Positions 36,461 to 48,129 of a DNA stretch of 64,000 nucleotides are shown piece by piece (the stretch's first letter is position 1; every line of letters begins with the position of its first letter). Made by a program: the position numbers and the translations under genes. The notes beneath the pieces are model-generated. The model was not told where the DNA came from and did not search any database. It saw only the letters and a program-made list of their open reading frames with translations. The DNA is from Metaphire vulgaris (lineage: Eukaryota > Annelida > Clitellata > Crassiclitellata > Megascolecidae), in contig CM030870.1 of NCBI GenBank assembly GCA_018105865.1, forward strand, positions 1,015,001 to 1,079,000. The letters run 5' to 3'.

Positions 36461-36990
36461 GCATCGAAACAAAAAGTGGCTTTAAGTGTCAATATAGACA
36501 ACTGAAAATAGATGGTATGCTATAAAATACTGACTGGTCAATTGAATATAAGTAAAAGATGCAGGACATGGCTTAATCCCTTCAACCGGTAAGTCCGATA
36601 TTTTGGCTTGGCGGTCCATTACAAAGCCCTGTAAGACCAATACAGTCTGGGCACCCCTAGTCTGGACACCCCTAGCAGTTCTCATAAAGAATTATTTCTA
36701 ATTGCGCTATAATTTCTGGACTGAGCGGCATTTAGACAAACTACTTATGTTTTATGAACAATTGGAGCCATTTGATTGCTTACTGTTGATTTTATTATCA
36801 AAATTTAAAGAATTTATCTAATGTTTTATGAGCATGAACAAGCATAAGAAAAGCAGCAAACGTGCTGATGATGCATCAGACAGGGCATTAGCTGCTGGAG
36901 TGATTATCATGCTAAATTTGAATATTGGAGACAAACAGTTGAATGTTATTAACGTTATTTACATATTGTTACTAATAAATTCATTCAAAC
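36460..36990. other. No feature recognised
   Basis: AT-rich sequence with short open frames on both strands. Nothing could be assigned. Confidence 0.35.
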
Positions 36991-37179
36991 ATGTTGCTAC
37001 ACTTAAGTGACAAAATTTCCAGAAAATGCCTAGGAAGCCAGAGGAATGAGGATATTTCCCATAAGAGCTCAACGGCAATAGGGTTAATGCACTTAAAACA
37101 GCATGAATTAACACTAACAATGCAAATAACAGAAAGATTCACACATGCCAGACAGGCAGGGAATGACCTACTTATATAT

Positions 37180-37400
37180 GTAACATCATTGATTTCTCTG
37201 TCATCCTTCAAGAAAATCTACAGACATATCTGTTCCGAAAATCATATTCTTTTTTGCCTTAGATTGTTTTTCATTCATTTTTGTACATGATGACTGCTAT
37301 TTTATTTATTTATTTTGTTGTAGCTGGAATCAGTAATGTTGCCCTTACTCCAGACATTTGATATGGTGCACAATAATGATGATAATGATGAAAATAATAT
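37180..37400 (+). pseudogene. CR1/L2 LINE 3' end
   Basis: With one frame change, the plus strand encodes an SSFKENLQTYLFRKSY-like block, typical of the reverse-transcriptase terminus, and then a GATGATAATGATG tail (about 37375-37392). Confidence 0.55.
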
Positions 37401-37739
37401 TAATAATGTAACATGAAATCAGATGACGCTTACTTGCATTGAAAGGCACAATATCAAACAGTAACAATGATCAGCCTTATGCATTTATCTGTATCCATTT
37501 CAGAAGGTCTTATATTAATTTCCACTCACAAATTTTTAGGGTCAATTAAAAAACTCAGTGTAAAAAACTCCCTACCCCTAAGAGGTCTGCAAAGAAAAAA
37601 GGAAAAATATTCATTATCCTGCTGTGCCATATTTTGACACAATTCTGTCCATGACCTTCGAGTTTATGATTAACCCTTAAACACCACTGACACAGATACT
37701 TTGTAACTACCGGTATATGCAATGTAACTGAGAATACTT

Positions 37740-38110
37740 GGTTCTGACATTTTAAGGGTTAAAACACATTTGTTCTGTAATGTACATTACTAATGTTTCA
37801 AGTTGTGGCCTTTTTTCTCAAGCATATTATTTTCCACATACTCACCATGAAATTATTTCATTAAGAGTGAATAACTAAATGAGGCATTTATGCCCTTGTA
37901 TACTGTACTGCAAAGTTTTTTTTAGTTATTTGTTGACTGAAAGACAAGAAGACAAAGAAGGAGACTACAGGAACAAACCTATCGGAGGACAAGAGGGAAA
38001 AGAATGAGACTATGCAGCAAGACCATGTGAATGAATGGCCGGGTGGACCATAATGGTTCTCACACAGGGCAAAGCCAACTCAACCACTCTAAACCCTGCT
38101 ATTATTACAT
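37740..38110 (+). repeat. Unclassified dispersed repeat, copy 3
   Basis: Collinear with 590-1100 and 23600-24080: AAGACAAGAAGACAAAG, then GGAGACTACAGGAACAAA, GAATGAATGGCCG and GGTTCTCACACAGG. It ends in a degenerate ATT stretch. Confidence 0.6.
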
Positions 38111-38220
38111 AATTATAAGACCACGGTGACTCACTTCCACATAATGGCAGTACATTCTCATAATATGTGCCAAAGAATAAATCTAAATTTAATGTAATGC
38201 TGTAAAAAGTTAAAATTTAC

Positions 38221-38328
38221 TCGTTTAATCTGCTTATCATGGTCAAAGACAAGCCGAATGAAATCATGCTTCATATCATTGACAAACAGATCATCAATTA
38301 TTTGACAAAAATGCAACATTTTTTTTAA
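38221..38328 (-). CDS. Possible internal exon of an unassigned gene
   Basis: A 36-codon open block (LKKMLHFCQIIDD...FDHDKQIKR) lies between an AATAAG acceptor-like site and a CGA/GTAAAT donor on the minus strand, in phase 0 at both ends. The peptide is balanced in composition and helical-looking, unlike the surrounding repeats. The protein is not recognised. It could belong with the first-exon candidate at 45008-45082 or with a 5' part of the ATF7IP-like gene, or be chance. Confidence 0.3.
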
Positions 38329-38329
38329 C

Positions 38330-39590
38330 TTATTGCAACCATTCAAAACAAAGCAGCACATAAGAGGCAATGCAAAAAAATATGCAAAAATATATATCGT
38401 GTGCATCAATGCAATGAAACGCCAACATTACTTGAATACAGAATATTATCACATGTAAGATGAAAATACTATAAACCATGGCTTTAAAAGAACATGCTTT
38501 AATGATTAACAGGATATTTTACTCTACAAGTTAGCCCTCTTCATAATGGCCGCCAATAAAAAATTTCATGACGCTGTCACAAAGCCGCTTTTGAACAGCT
38601 CTATGGTTGCAAATGATAAGATATCCCCTATTGATCTATCTTGCCCAATAGAAAGGCCAATGCTATGCTACAATGGTAACACAAAGGCAGTTTGGCACAA
38701 AATTATTGATAGGTCAGGGACCATCTCAAAGTGATACAAAATTTCTCTAAAAGCATGATGAAAACTATGTTCAACAGAAACATAATATTAGATCACAGGC
38801 ACCCACACCCACCCACTCACACACATTTGTACCAAAATATCAGTACTTCACTACAGTTGCCAAACGCACATTAAGATGCAGTCACTGTACTGCTACAATA
38901 GACTAATTATAATAAAATAAAGGTGCCATATTGGGAAATTAGAACGGTGACTAGTCATTTCAAGAATATGGAGTATAGGTGTGGCGTTGTCAAACGCTCA
39001 AGGGGTATCAACAATCAACCAGATAATGCGTCAGCCAGCAAAGTCAGAAGACCAGTCAGTCTGCAAAACCAGTCAATCATAGAAACCTTGGGCTCAGCTA
39101 CAGTACAATGGTCAAGGTAAGCCATATCAACCACGTGATTGGTAGGCAGCACAGCAGTCAGGCAAGCGGGTTTCAACCGGATTTCGTGTGACTGGCTGAC
39201 TGACTGGCTGCCCCAGGGCCTAACAATCAAGTGCTAGCAAGCAGCCACTTGAACGCACTGCAAGACACTCCCTGTCAAACTACATAGCAGCGTGTGTACT
39301 GGTTGCTGCATAAGGCAAGTATACAGTACTGATATTGATTTGTACTCGGTTGGGCCGAGCCATTAGCCTCTGCTAGGATATCAGTCGAGCCATATGGCAT
39401 ATGGACCTTAGCCATCGACTGTACTGCATAGGCTGAAATAAAGCCAACCAACTAGCTAGATTTCTGGATATTTAAATAACAAAATTTTGACATTCTGTTT
39501 GTAACACCAGCATATTTGTGCTTTTCAATAAGCAAGGGACAAGCAACATTAGTGGCTAAATTCAAGAAATTATCTGTCAAAATATCCTAT
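38330..39590. other. No feature recognised
   Basis: Apparently single-copy sequence. A GTCAGTCA-type repeat lies at about 39190-39210. Short frames on both strands lack any family resemblance. Confidence 0.35.
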
Positions 39591-40016
39591 TGGGGCTGTC
39601 CATTAATTATGTAAACAATTTTTGGGCAATTTTTGACCCCTCTCCTTGTCAACACCTCCAACTTTCAGTGACCCCTCTGATAATTACCCCTCCCACGATA
39701 ATTATATCAAAAACTTTTGACCCCTAAAATCAGTGAAGGGTCCCCCTAAAAAGTTAGGCTATTATTCTTTGGTGCGGTGATGACCTTTTGCCCTTTTTTG
39801 CTCACCAAGTGTCAAAATGATTACCTTTTTTGCTAGTCAGGTTTTTCTTCATTCTAATAGCATTCCGTTAAATTTCCTTTCTTTTGTCTTTTGATTATTT
39901 GTAAAAAGTGAAATTGTTGATGTCAACTTCTCTTGACCCCCTCCCCCCTCTGTCAACAGCTGTCAAACTTTTTTAAACCCCTCCCCTATGTTGTTGACAT
40001 AATTAATGGACAGCCA
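39591..40016. mobile_element. GTCCATAAATTACGT-family element
   Basis: The ends TGGGGCTGTCCATTAATTATG and (reverse) TGGCTGTCCATTAATTATG are inverted. Inside are two GACCTTTTTTGCT-type modules (about 39779 and 39820). Flanking duplication is not clear. Confidence 0.75.
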
Positions 40017-40915
40017 CTAAGTGGAACATAGAGAAACTTGATTTTACAAAAGCCATTAATTGAAAATTTGGAGAGAGACTGACAGCATGAGTTACAGTAG
40101 AATTCATTTAAATATAAATGAGTTGGGAAACATAAGTGGGTTGAATAAGTATAATGAATGGTAGCTTATTATTGCTAAACTACCTATAGATTTTTGGCTT
40201 GAAAATGAATCTTGGCTTGGAATTATATATGATGTTGGAAAATCCAGTTATATTAAGCTCTGTCATAAAGAAACCTGGTAAAAGGAATGGTCCATAATTA
40301 AAAATCCCATTATGGGCCAGACTAGGTCAAAGTTAGTTTTAAGACATAACAGAAGTTATTTGTTTTAATATAAAACAATGATCAAGACTAAAGGCATTCA
40401 TAGTGACACACAGTGGCAGTGGATCAGAAGAAAAATTATCATAATCCTATCATGCCATTCAATTTATGATTTTTCTAATCAAGACACATATCCAATGACA
40501 ACATCCTGTTTCTTAAAAGTTCAGTAAAAAGATTAAAACACATGCTGGTGGTATCAACACCAAAATAAAACAGAATATGACAAATCGCATATTTGACAAA
40601 TCCTATTTTATTTGAATAAATAATATAGTACACACTACACAGTTATTATTGGCAAATTAAGTTAACGGGGTGACAGAGATTTTCAGGATTATGCATCAGC
40701 CCTTTAATTGTTAAATACTTGTGTATGCAACAAAGAAATCAAGAATATAATTGGAAAGGCCTACAGAGCTTTCACCAAAATGAAGATTATCTGAAAAATA
40801 AGAATATAACCAACAACACAAAACTAAAATTAGTCCAAATATACACATCAAGCATTGCATTATATGCATGCAAGACTTCGACTTAACAAAAAAATAGCCA
40901 TACACTCCACATACG
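40017..40915. other. AT-rich stretch, no feature recognised
   Basis: No splice-bounded frame or transposon end could be supported. Confidence 0.35.
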
Positions 40916-40919
40916 CTTG

Positions 40920-41475
40920 AAATGAAGTGCTACAGATACATCCCAGGAATCATATGGTGTGACAGGATCAACAACAAAGAGGTAAAACAAAGAATAAGCA
41001 TAAGGAAAGACATAATCCAAACAGTCATTGAAAGGAAACTCCAACTATTTGGCCATATCTGCAGAATGAGTGATAAAAAGGATGACAAAAAGGATCATGC
41101 TCAGAGTAACAGAAGGCAAAAACATCAGAGGAAGACCACAAAAAGAATGGAAAGACAATATTAAAGAATGGTGTAACACATGGGCACAAACACGACCCAT
41201 GTCCTCATGTCCTGACATGAGCATTTTTTGCACAGGTCATGTCCTTATGGCTGTGGACATGGGTGTTTTTGGCTACAAAATTAATACAATTATGTCAGAG
41301 CCCCAGCATAGTACAATTAGGACAATACTGTTTTTCTGACCAGTTTTGTGCCACTGGTGCAACATGGACATATATGAAGCTTACAAAGCCACACAAGACA
41401 GAGACAAATGGAGGAAGCAAACTCAAATTGCAATAGACACCAACGGGTATTGCGCCTATGGAGAAGAATGATGAT
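40920..41475 (+). pseudogene. LINE fragment with an internal insertion
   Basis: QTVIERKLQLFGHICRM (about 41015-41070) and, after an insertion of about 200 bp (about 41180-41365), a YEAYKATQDRDKWRKQ block that ends in GATGATGATG. The insertion contains CCATGTCC / GGACATGGG inverted blocks like those at the ends of 3530-4114. Confidence 0.72.
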
Positions 41476-41689
41476 GATGTATGGACCGTGTGTGTGTGTG
41501 TGTGTATGCGCTCATGTGAGTGCACTTCTAAGCCCAAGATCAAATGATTCAAAGATACTTTTATCAAATTCAACCCAAGCCTTAGATCCACATATCATAG
41601 GTTTGTATTATTCTGTTCTAGAAATACATTTTAGCAAGGACTTCGTTCCTTAATTTTGGGATCCCAAAGTTTTAAATTCATGCAGTTGC

Positions 41690-42850
41690 TATTGATCTAA
41701 TCATCAAATCTAATCTTGAACTTCTATAGCACCACTTCATAATGCATAGAAGCATCACAATTGTAAAAGATCTAAGTCAAATCCAGGATATCACGCTGGA
41801 CAACCAGATGACAGTTTACGGTGAATACGCCAGGTAAAAAAGATAAGCTTTTAGTCTTGTTCAAAAACTTGATCATGAATTTGCAGTGTGCACAAGCTAA
41901 AGCAATGCATTTCAAAGTTTGGAGACAGCTATGGAGAGAGCATGAGTACCAAGAACTGTCTGGATGAGGGTGCAAGAAAACCAATGCTGATGAAGATTAG
42001 TTGAGTACCTATTTGTTTCCACAGAGAGTTTTGAAAAGAGGTAGCTATATCAACTGTAAGAAATGGTTCTGTATTCCACTAGGCAAATTTTAAAGTGTAT
42101 CCTCCCTTTATTGGGAAGCCAGTGTAGACTTTTACAAACTGGTGTAATATGATCATGTTATGGAATTTTCTAGACTAATCATGCCAGTGAATTTTGAACT
42201 TGCTGGAGTTTAGTAAGGTTGGATTTTGAGATGTAAAGAAGGGAGTTGCAATAATCAAGACAACTAGACACTAAGCCATTTGCCAAGTGCAGGTTTATTA
42301 AGAAAATTCCTAATTTAATATCAATCACGAAGGTGGTGATGACCTAATTTGTAGATATTATTTGCATGATTGGTGAAATAAAGAATATAATCAAAAAGTA
42401 CTCCAAGAACCTGTGCAGAAGTGCTTACTGGAATAACTGTGTCCCCAAGTTTAACACTGATTGTAGGCACAAATTTCTTGAGGTTTTGTGTTCAAAAGCA
42501 AAAATTCAGATTTAGCTGGGTTTATAAGCATTTTGTTAGTGTCCATCCAGGATTAAATATCTGAGGATGTTTGAGAAAGAGTTTCAAGCAAAGATTATGA
42601 TGAAGAGTTATCAAATGAAATAAGAATTTAGTTATCAACAGTATATAGGTGGTAATCCATGTTATGATCTGCAAGCATAGAAGCAAGAGTTGTCATGCAC
42701 AGAGTAAATGAAAGATCCAAACACCACACCCTGGGTGTTTCCAAAATTCAAATATGTTGATGAAAAAATGCCATTAGTAAACACAGAGTGCAGCACTAAA
42801 GTAGGCATTGAGCCAGTGCAATGCAGAATGAGATAAATCAAACCAATGCT
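41690..42850 (-). pseudogene. CR1/L2-type LINE, decayed
   Basis: Minus-strand blocks in order: a YADD-like catalytic region with ILISFDNSS (about 42620), a VLGVLFD block (about 42400), RLQQVQNSLA-like and HDHITPV..SLHWLP-like blocks (about 42100-42220), and a tail at about 41700-41730 (CTATAGAAGTTCAAGATT). Most blocks are in different frames, so it is an old copy. Confidence 0.72.
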
Positions 42851-42856
42851 GAAGAA

Positions 42857-43135
42857 GGCGGGAAGTTAGTAGAGTGGTAACAGCGTTGGACAATGGAGCA
42901 GCAGGTCGCGGGTTCAACTCCCGCGGGAGCCCTAAGGTCGACTCAGCCTTCTTTTTCGCCAGATGGCGATGGCAAATGAGTAGCGGATTAATCCGCGAAG
43001 TAAACAGGCGTTACAGTATCATGTAACCTTGCACCAGTCGCCTGGCTGAGGGCCTTGGTAACGGAGATCAGCGCCGCCCTATGAGCCTTGAGGCTAGCCT
43101 TAAGTGCTCGGGAAGGACTTTACTTTACTTTTTTT
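42857..43135 (+). repeat. tRNA-derived SINE, family A, full-length copy
   Basis: The head GGCGGGAAGTTAGTAGAGTGG holds an A-box, and GGTTCAACTCCCGCGG a B-box about 45 bases on. A body with a GCGGATTAATCCGC palindrome follows, then a tail GGGAAGGACTTTACTTT. The tRNA fold has no proper acceptor end, so this is a SINE promoter. Other copies: 9060-9325 (minus), about 49935-51160 (minus, interrupted) and the 3' part at 7835-7945. Confidence 0.85.
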
Positions 43136-43189
43136 TTAATGCTGAAGACAGTGTAAGAGGAATGAATGATCAACAGTGTCAACGTATAT

Positions 43190-43440
43190 ATGTCAGTGTA
43201 AACTTCACGTTCCTCCCCCATCCAAGACCGCCAAGTTCGGAGAGAGATCTTTCACTAGGGGTAATCCTATCTTGTGGAACTCTCTTCCTGATGAGACCAC
43301 CACGTGCTGATACTGAGCATTTCATCACGAGATTAAAAACGCATCTGTTTAGGTTGGGTTATAGTTGAGATGTTAAAGCGCTTTTGTTGTGGGCCTCAGA
43401 AATAGAAATTGTCAAGGAATGAATGAATGAACGGATGTAG
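43190..43440 (+). pseudogene. CR1/L2 LINE 3' end
   Basis: Encodes FITRLKTHLFRLGYS and a stop, then the AAAGCGCTTTTGTTGTGGGC tail and GAATGAATG repeat. It is the intact counterpart of the insertion at 14525-14645. Confidence 0.78.
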
Positions 43441-43593
43441 GCAGAATGGCAGATCAAGAGGTATTAATGCAATGATCTTCCCATTATCCATTGAGTTCAT
43501 AATATAATTCTGTACAGATAGCAGAGCAGCTTCAGTGGAGTGATAATATTTACACTAAGCTGACTGAAAATGAAGTGAAATGGTAATTTGAAG

Positions 43594-43890
43594 GCAAATA
43601 CACGTAAGGACCTAGTAGCAGATGTGCTGGTGCTGTATCAGAAACTTGGCTGTAACATGTCTCTAAAGACCCATTTACTTCATTCCCATCTAGATTTTGT
43701 CCCTGACAACTGTGGTATGGTTAGTGATGAACATGGTAAATGTTTTCATGAAGATATCGCAAAAATGGAAGAAAGATACTAGGGAAATGAACTAGCATGA
43801 TGGCTTACTACTGCCGGACACTCATCCAAGATGCTACCGAACAGGTGTTCAAGAGACAGACAAAGAAATTTAAGATTTTAAGTTAGTCTA
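43594..43890 (+). pseudogene. Transposon-associated ORF remnant (HSHLDF motif)
   Basis: The frame reads MSLKTHLLHSHLDF...DNCGMVSDEHG, then stops at about 43780. A second frame resumes with MMAYYCRTLIQDA and KRQTKKFK. Similar peptides occur in repeated, transposon-associated genes of arthropods and other invertebrates. The association is recalled and not tested. One stop and one frameshift make this copy inactive. Confidence 0.55.
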
Positions 43891-44290
43891 TGGGGTTGTC
43901 CATAAATTATGTAACGTGGTAAGTCCTGCCACTTGTTACGAAGTGTGACGACGAGGGGGGTGAGGTTTTGGAGGGGGTGTGAGGGTTCCGTAAATGTGAC
44001 GTAACACAAAAAAATTTAGGTGATGACCTTTGACCTTTTTTTGCTTGTCAGGGATTTTGGAGAGGAAAAAATACAAGGATGACCTCTTTTTTGCTTGTCA
44101 GGGTTTTTCGAGAGGAAAAAATACAAGGATGACCTTTTATTGCTTGACAAGACTTTTCGGAAGACGAAAATGGGGAGTCGTCCCGTTGTCACGTCATATT
44201 TTAGGAGGTCTGACGTTTTGTTACGTCGCGTTACGTGGTGGGGAGGTAAAAAAGTGCCAAAATCGCGTTACGTAATTTATGGACGACCCA
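43891..44290. mobile_element. GTCCATAAATTACGT-family element with three modules
   Basis: The ends TGGGGTTGTCCATAAATTAT and (reverse) TGGGTCGTCCATAAATTACG are flanked by TA on both sides. The centre has three successive units of GGATGACC-T(n)-GCTTGTCAGG plus GAGAGGAAAAAATACAA (44020-44165), a clear tandem of the shared module. No coding. Confidence 0.85.
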
Positions 44291-44299
44291 TATGACTTG

Positions 44300-44640
44300 A
44301 ATGTGTAGGCTACAGGTATTAACCACAAGCATATTACTACTGTCATGAATTTTGTGTTATAAGCAATAATTTACAGATTGAAAAAAAACTAGACCTGATA
44401 TTGCATTTTTAATGACATATGCATGTTCAGCACACAAAGATGAATAAGAAATGCTAGTTGTATTTATTTAACATGACTTTTGTAAAAATTTGTTGTCCAT
44501 TGTAAGCTTTACTGATTATGCAAATGTGAAACTTCTTTTACAAGGTTTGCTATGAGTGTCATCAATAACACCATCCACCAATAGGTAACAGAAAATAAGA
44601 TTTTAATTAGCCATTTATTTGCAATAAAGTGAAGTTGATA
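44300..44640. other. AT-rich stretch, no feature recognised
   Basis: No gene or transposon end could be supported. Confidence 0.35.
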
Positions 44641-45007
44641 CTTAAAAACTTGCAACGTTTTAGTCAAACCACGCGGTCACGTGATCGTCGGGGACCGTTT
44701 CACTGCGACAAACGGCGAGTTTGAATGACCGCCAGATCAAGGACAAAGGACGATCTCTAGCGGCGACCTGCCACCATCGAAACTAGTGGTACGACTACCG
44801 GTACATGGCAAATGTTATACCATTTGGAAATACCATCTACAGTGCGGATTACTTTAAGCCGGCGCGGATTGTGCAAACGCCAACATGGCGTAGTGTCGGC
44901 ACAAAAGAAACTCGTCGAAAACTATTAAAAATCGACCGCATCGCTTTACACGAACGCAGAATCGGTATCGCCGGTTCTGTCGGCGTTGGTCCGCTGCTGG
45001 TACTTAC

Positions 45008-45082
45008 CTTATGTACTGGACCCACGACTGGTACGTAGGGCTCTTGATCATCAACATGAAAGTAGTTATGTTGGTACGGCAC
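45008..45082 (-). CDS. Candidate first coding exon of an unassigned gene
   Basis: On the minus strand an ATG opens 25 codons (MPYQHNYFHVDDQEPYVPVV..) ending at an ideal donor AAG/GTAAGT (45002-45007). It lies directly below a CpG-rich patch with an NRF1 site. The protein is not recognised. The plus strand over 44805-45038 is also open (MANVIPFGNT...TPTWRSV), so one of the two frames is a shadow. The strong donor favours the minus strand. Confidence 0.35.
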
Positions 45083-45300
45083 AAACCGTTAACGGTCTTT
45101 CGTTCCAACTGTACGCTAGCTTATGCATGGGCGGAGTCGCGCATGCGCCGTGACATATGCATGCAAATGAGCGCGCTTTGATCAGATGCGATTGGCCGAG
45201 ACTTATGGCGTCGATGACGTTTTAACAACTACAATGTGATTTACGGCATAACTGCAGCGCTGTGGCGTCATCGTCACAATGACGTGTAACACGCGGATTT
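45083..45300 (-). promoter_or_regulatory. CpG-rich promoter-like patch with NRF1, octamer and CCAAT motifs
   Basis: GCGCATGCGC at about 45140-45149 is a palindromic NRF1 site. ATGCAAAT (about 45162-45169) is a perfect octamer, and ATTGG (about 45190) is an inverted CCAAT box. The spacing suits a minus-strand start near 45.1 kb. Confidence 0.45.
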
Positions 45301-45631
45301 CAACGACAGTTTACGTCATTACATGTTTCTGCCGACCATTGTGTAACATTATGGTCTGCAAATCCTGCTTTGTAAACAGTACCAGAGTAAGGATTTTAGC
45401 AGGGTGGAATTGTGGGTGAGTTCATTGGGGGGGCGGGGGGGGGGAAAGAACATTTAGTTGCTTCATTATGCTAACCAAGTTAGTAAGCTAATGACTCCAT
45501 GAAGCAGTGACCAGGGATCCCCTTCTCCATTCAAACACCATCCTGGATTTTATGGCATATATTGAAAAATGTAAGGGTTCCAAGCTGCCATCTGTACCTT
45601 ATCTCCAACATACCTGTATTATGCTTATGAC

Positions 45632-45854
45632 CATTGGCGTATCCACGGGAGGGCACGGGGGCAGACCCCCTATTTTGGCTGGGACTGGTCTTGGGATTTG
45701 TACAAAACCCTGACAAATTTGGGGGGTTGGTAGCATGATCGGAGAGTGCATTAATACCCGAAGAACTCCTTGACCACGTTTTTTTGTTCGTCAGAGACTT
45801 TTCCCAGAAATGTTGATGTGCCCCCCCCCATTTCGGAACCTGACTATGCCACTG
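45632..45854. mobile_element. hAT-type MITE, CATTGGCGTATCC type
   Basis: The ends CATTGGCGTA and (reverse) CAGTGGCATA are flanked by a perfect duplication CTTATGAC (45624-45631, 45855-45862). Inside is one TTTTTTTGTTCGTCAG module (about 45780-45795). Confidence 0.93.
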
Positions 45855-45999
45855 CTTATGACCCCATCAGATTCTGTTCTGACCGAAATTGAATTGTAAC
45901 CTGAATTTAATTCACGAGTAGGTCGAGTAGGTCGGCAGCATAAATAATTATTGCCTGCAAAACCTCACTCAGTGTCTTTCAATGCCACCACTTGAGAGT

Positions 46000-46032
46000 A
46001 ATACACATGCACACACAGACACACACACAGAG

Positions 46033-46114
<82 letters not shown>

Positions 46115-46240
46115 TTATTTATTTATTTATGCTCCAGTACTTAGTTCCCAAAGGTCTTATGAAAAAAGTGTCCGGAAACATTAAGAAATAGTGTGGCTAA
46201 CTCTCGTCCGGTTCAAGTTATGGAAAAGTTCCTCGAAAAG

Positions 46241-46278
<38 letters not shown>

Positions 46279-46310
46279 CATACATACATACATACATACA
46301 TACGTATGTA
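46000..46310. repeat. AC/TA/TTTA and TA/CATA microsatellites around a LINE scrap
   Basis: AC (about 46010-46054), TA (46055-46110) and TTTA (about 46110-46130) precede a roughly 115-bp scrap (46130-46243) nearly identical to the 3' end of the LINE at 21180-21290. TA and CATA runs follow. Confidence 0.9.
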
Positions 46311-46399
46311 CATTGGGACCCAAGTGCTTATGTGGTTTTGTGCATTACCTGGTATATAATGGTCTTTCAAATTTTTTCTAAACTAGGTTTGGTTATAGC

Positions 46400-46880
46400 A
46401 ATTGTGATCATTGTTTGCCATCATCATCTTTTCTTCTTCGTTCATGTACTGAAGTTGATGCTACAACATGAATTTCTTTTCTCTAATGTCTATCCTGTGT
46501 TTTGCTGACTGCTGTTGGCAACTGCAGTCCTGCCCACTCCTCCTGCATCTTCCTTTTGGTCGCCCAGACTCGCCCTCTTTTTCTTGTTCCTGGCATCAGT
46601 CCTTGTTGAATCACCCTTTATAGCTTTGACCTGGCTTCACTGTTCCTCTGTACATGCTCAAAATATTGCTGCTTCCTTCTATTGCACATGTTGATGTCTT
46701 TCCGTATTTTCCATTTGCAATACTTTTTCATTTCATTCGTTGCCCTTTCTCTCCAGCTTATTCCTTGCAGGGTGTGTATTGAGTGAATTTACAAAGCCTC
46801 CATTCTTTTCTGTAATTGTTTGCTTCAAACCCAGCTTTTGCGGGGAATTGCAGCCTTATGATGCTGTAAGCTTAGCCTAA
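46400..46880 (-). pseudogene. LINE 3' fragment
   Basis: Minus-strand sequence resembles the C-terminal region of the 28120-29400 LINE type (a REKATNEMKKYCKWKIRK-like run near 46720-46760) and ends at a GATGATGATGG tail near 46425. Many stops. Confidence 0.55.
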
Positions 46881-47075
46881 GCTCCATACTCCATGCTACA
46901 CTATCCATTATTTATTCTTTTCTTTGTTCTGTTTGCAGTTTACCATTTGATTAAATTGAACAAAATGCATGTCTCTTTCAGTTGCCTTTTTCTCATTTTG
47001 TCTCTCCCTTTCACTACCGGATTACTTCTCAGGTCTGATGGCCGGCAAAAAACTCATCATTATTATCATCAGCAT

Positions 47076-47405
47076 CAGTGGCGTAGCCAAGAAGGGTTTA
47101 GGGGTTAAGACCCCCTTGGGCGCCGACGAAAAATTGTTTTAATGGGTTTCCATGCATTTTTTTATTTTCGGACGCGTTTTTGAGGGTCACCTCCCTTGGG
47201 GCTGCTGACCAAACTTTTAAGCTCCATAGGCGTGACAACCTTTTTTATGCTTGTCAGCATCTGAAAAGAAAAATTTTAGAAGGAGACATATGCTAGATAC
47301 GATACATAGAATGACCTTTTTTGCTTATCAAGATTTTTTGAAAGTTGGTTACGGTCAAAAGTTAAAACCAACCACCCCCTTCTGGAAATCCTGGCTACTC
47401 CACTG
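47076..47405. mobile_element. hAT-type MITE, CAGTGGCGTAGCC type
   Basis: The ends CAGTGGCGTAGCC and GGCTACTCCACTG are flanked by a perfect duplication ATCAGCAT (47068-47075, 47406-47413). Two TTTTTTGCTTRTCA modules are inside (about 47235 and 47315). Confidence 0.95.
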
Positions 47406-47755
47406 ATCAGCATCATGGTAAACATCAGGAACAAACTTTCACTATAATGATGTTCTTTGTTTACATTTAAATTTTACAAATTGTTTCCTAGTAAAAAAAT
47501 TGTATATATTGCATTTAGTTCAGTATGTTTAACTTGTGCTCATGAATAAGCTGGTGCATTGCGCCAAGCTTTCGGGCAGTGCTATAGAAATTTTGTGTTT
47601 TTACTTTACTTCTATTACTGTTTACTTTCTATTACTGATCAATGTACTCCTTGTACTCCTGCATGCATTATCTTCTCAGTGTTGTTCCAGCCAGCATCCT
47701 TAACCTGTATTTAATGTGTTGGTGCATCTTTGCAGCAAGAGTGAAGATTTGTGTT

Positions 47756-48116
47756 CAGGGTTATTTCTAGGATTAGGATTGTGAATTTTTGGGGGTGTCG
47801 GGAAAATCTGTGGGTGTGGTTATTTATAGGATTACAGGCATGTGAATTTGGGGGTGTCGGGAAAATCTGGGGGTATCGGAATTTGGAGGTCTCTACCGAA
47901 AAACACTGACAAGCAAAAAAACGTTTTCAAGTCTCAAAAGAGCCTGACAAGCAAAAAAACGGTCATCTGAGGATAAAAGTTGAGGGGGTGTAGTACTTCT
48001 CCATTGGGGTTCCGTGCTAAGTAATATGCATTTTGTATGCATACCATTGTCACATACCAAATTTTTGGGGTGTCGACCTCAAATTGGGGTGTTGGGGGGG
48101 TGTAAAAATATCCCTG
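47756..48116. mobile_element. hAT-type MITE, CAGGG-TTATTT family, internally duplicated
   Basis: The ends CAGGGTTATTTCTAGG and AAAAATATCCCTG are flanked by a perfect duplication TTTGTGTT (47748-47755, 48117-48124). The left quarter is duplicated (a second GGTTATTTATAGG block near 47817), making this copy about twice as long as the one at 2899-3063. Confidence 0.94.
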
Positions 48117-48129
48117 TTTGTGTTACATC

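Noticed and set aside
38546..38734. 62-codon plus-strand frame beginning MAANKKFHDAV
   Set aside because: No splice context, promoter or recognisable homology. Its length is within chance for this region.
42857..42935. tRNA gene
   Set aside because: A- and B-boxes are present, but the acceptor stem does not close, and the unit continues into a SINE body repeated elsewhere in the window.
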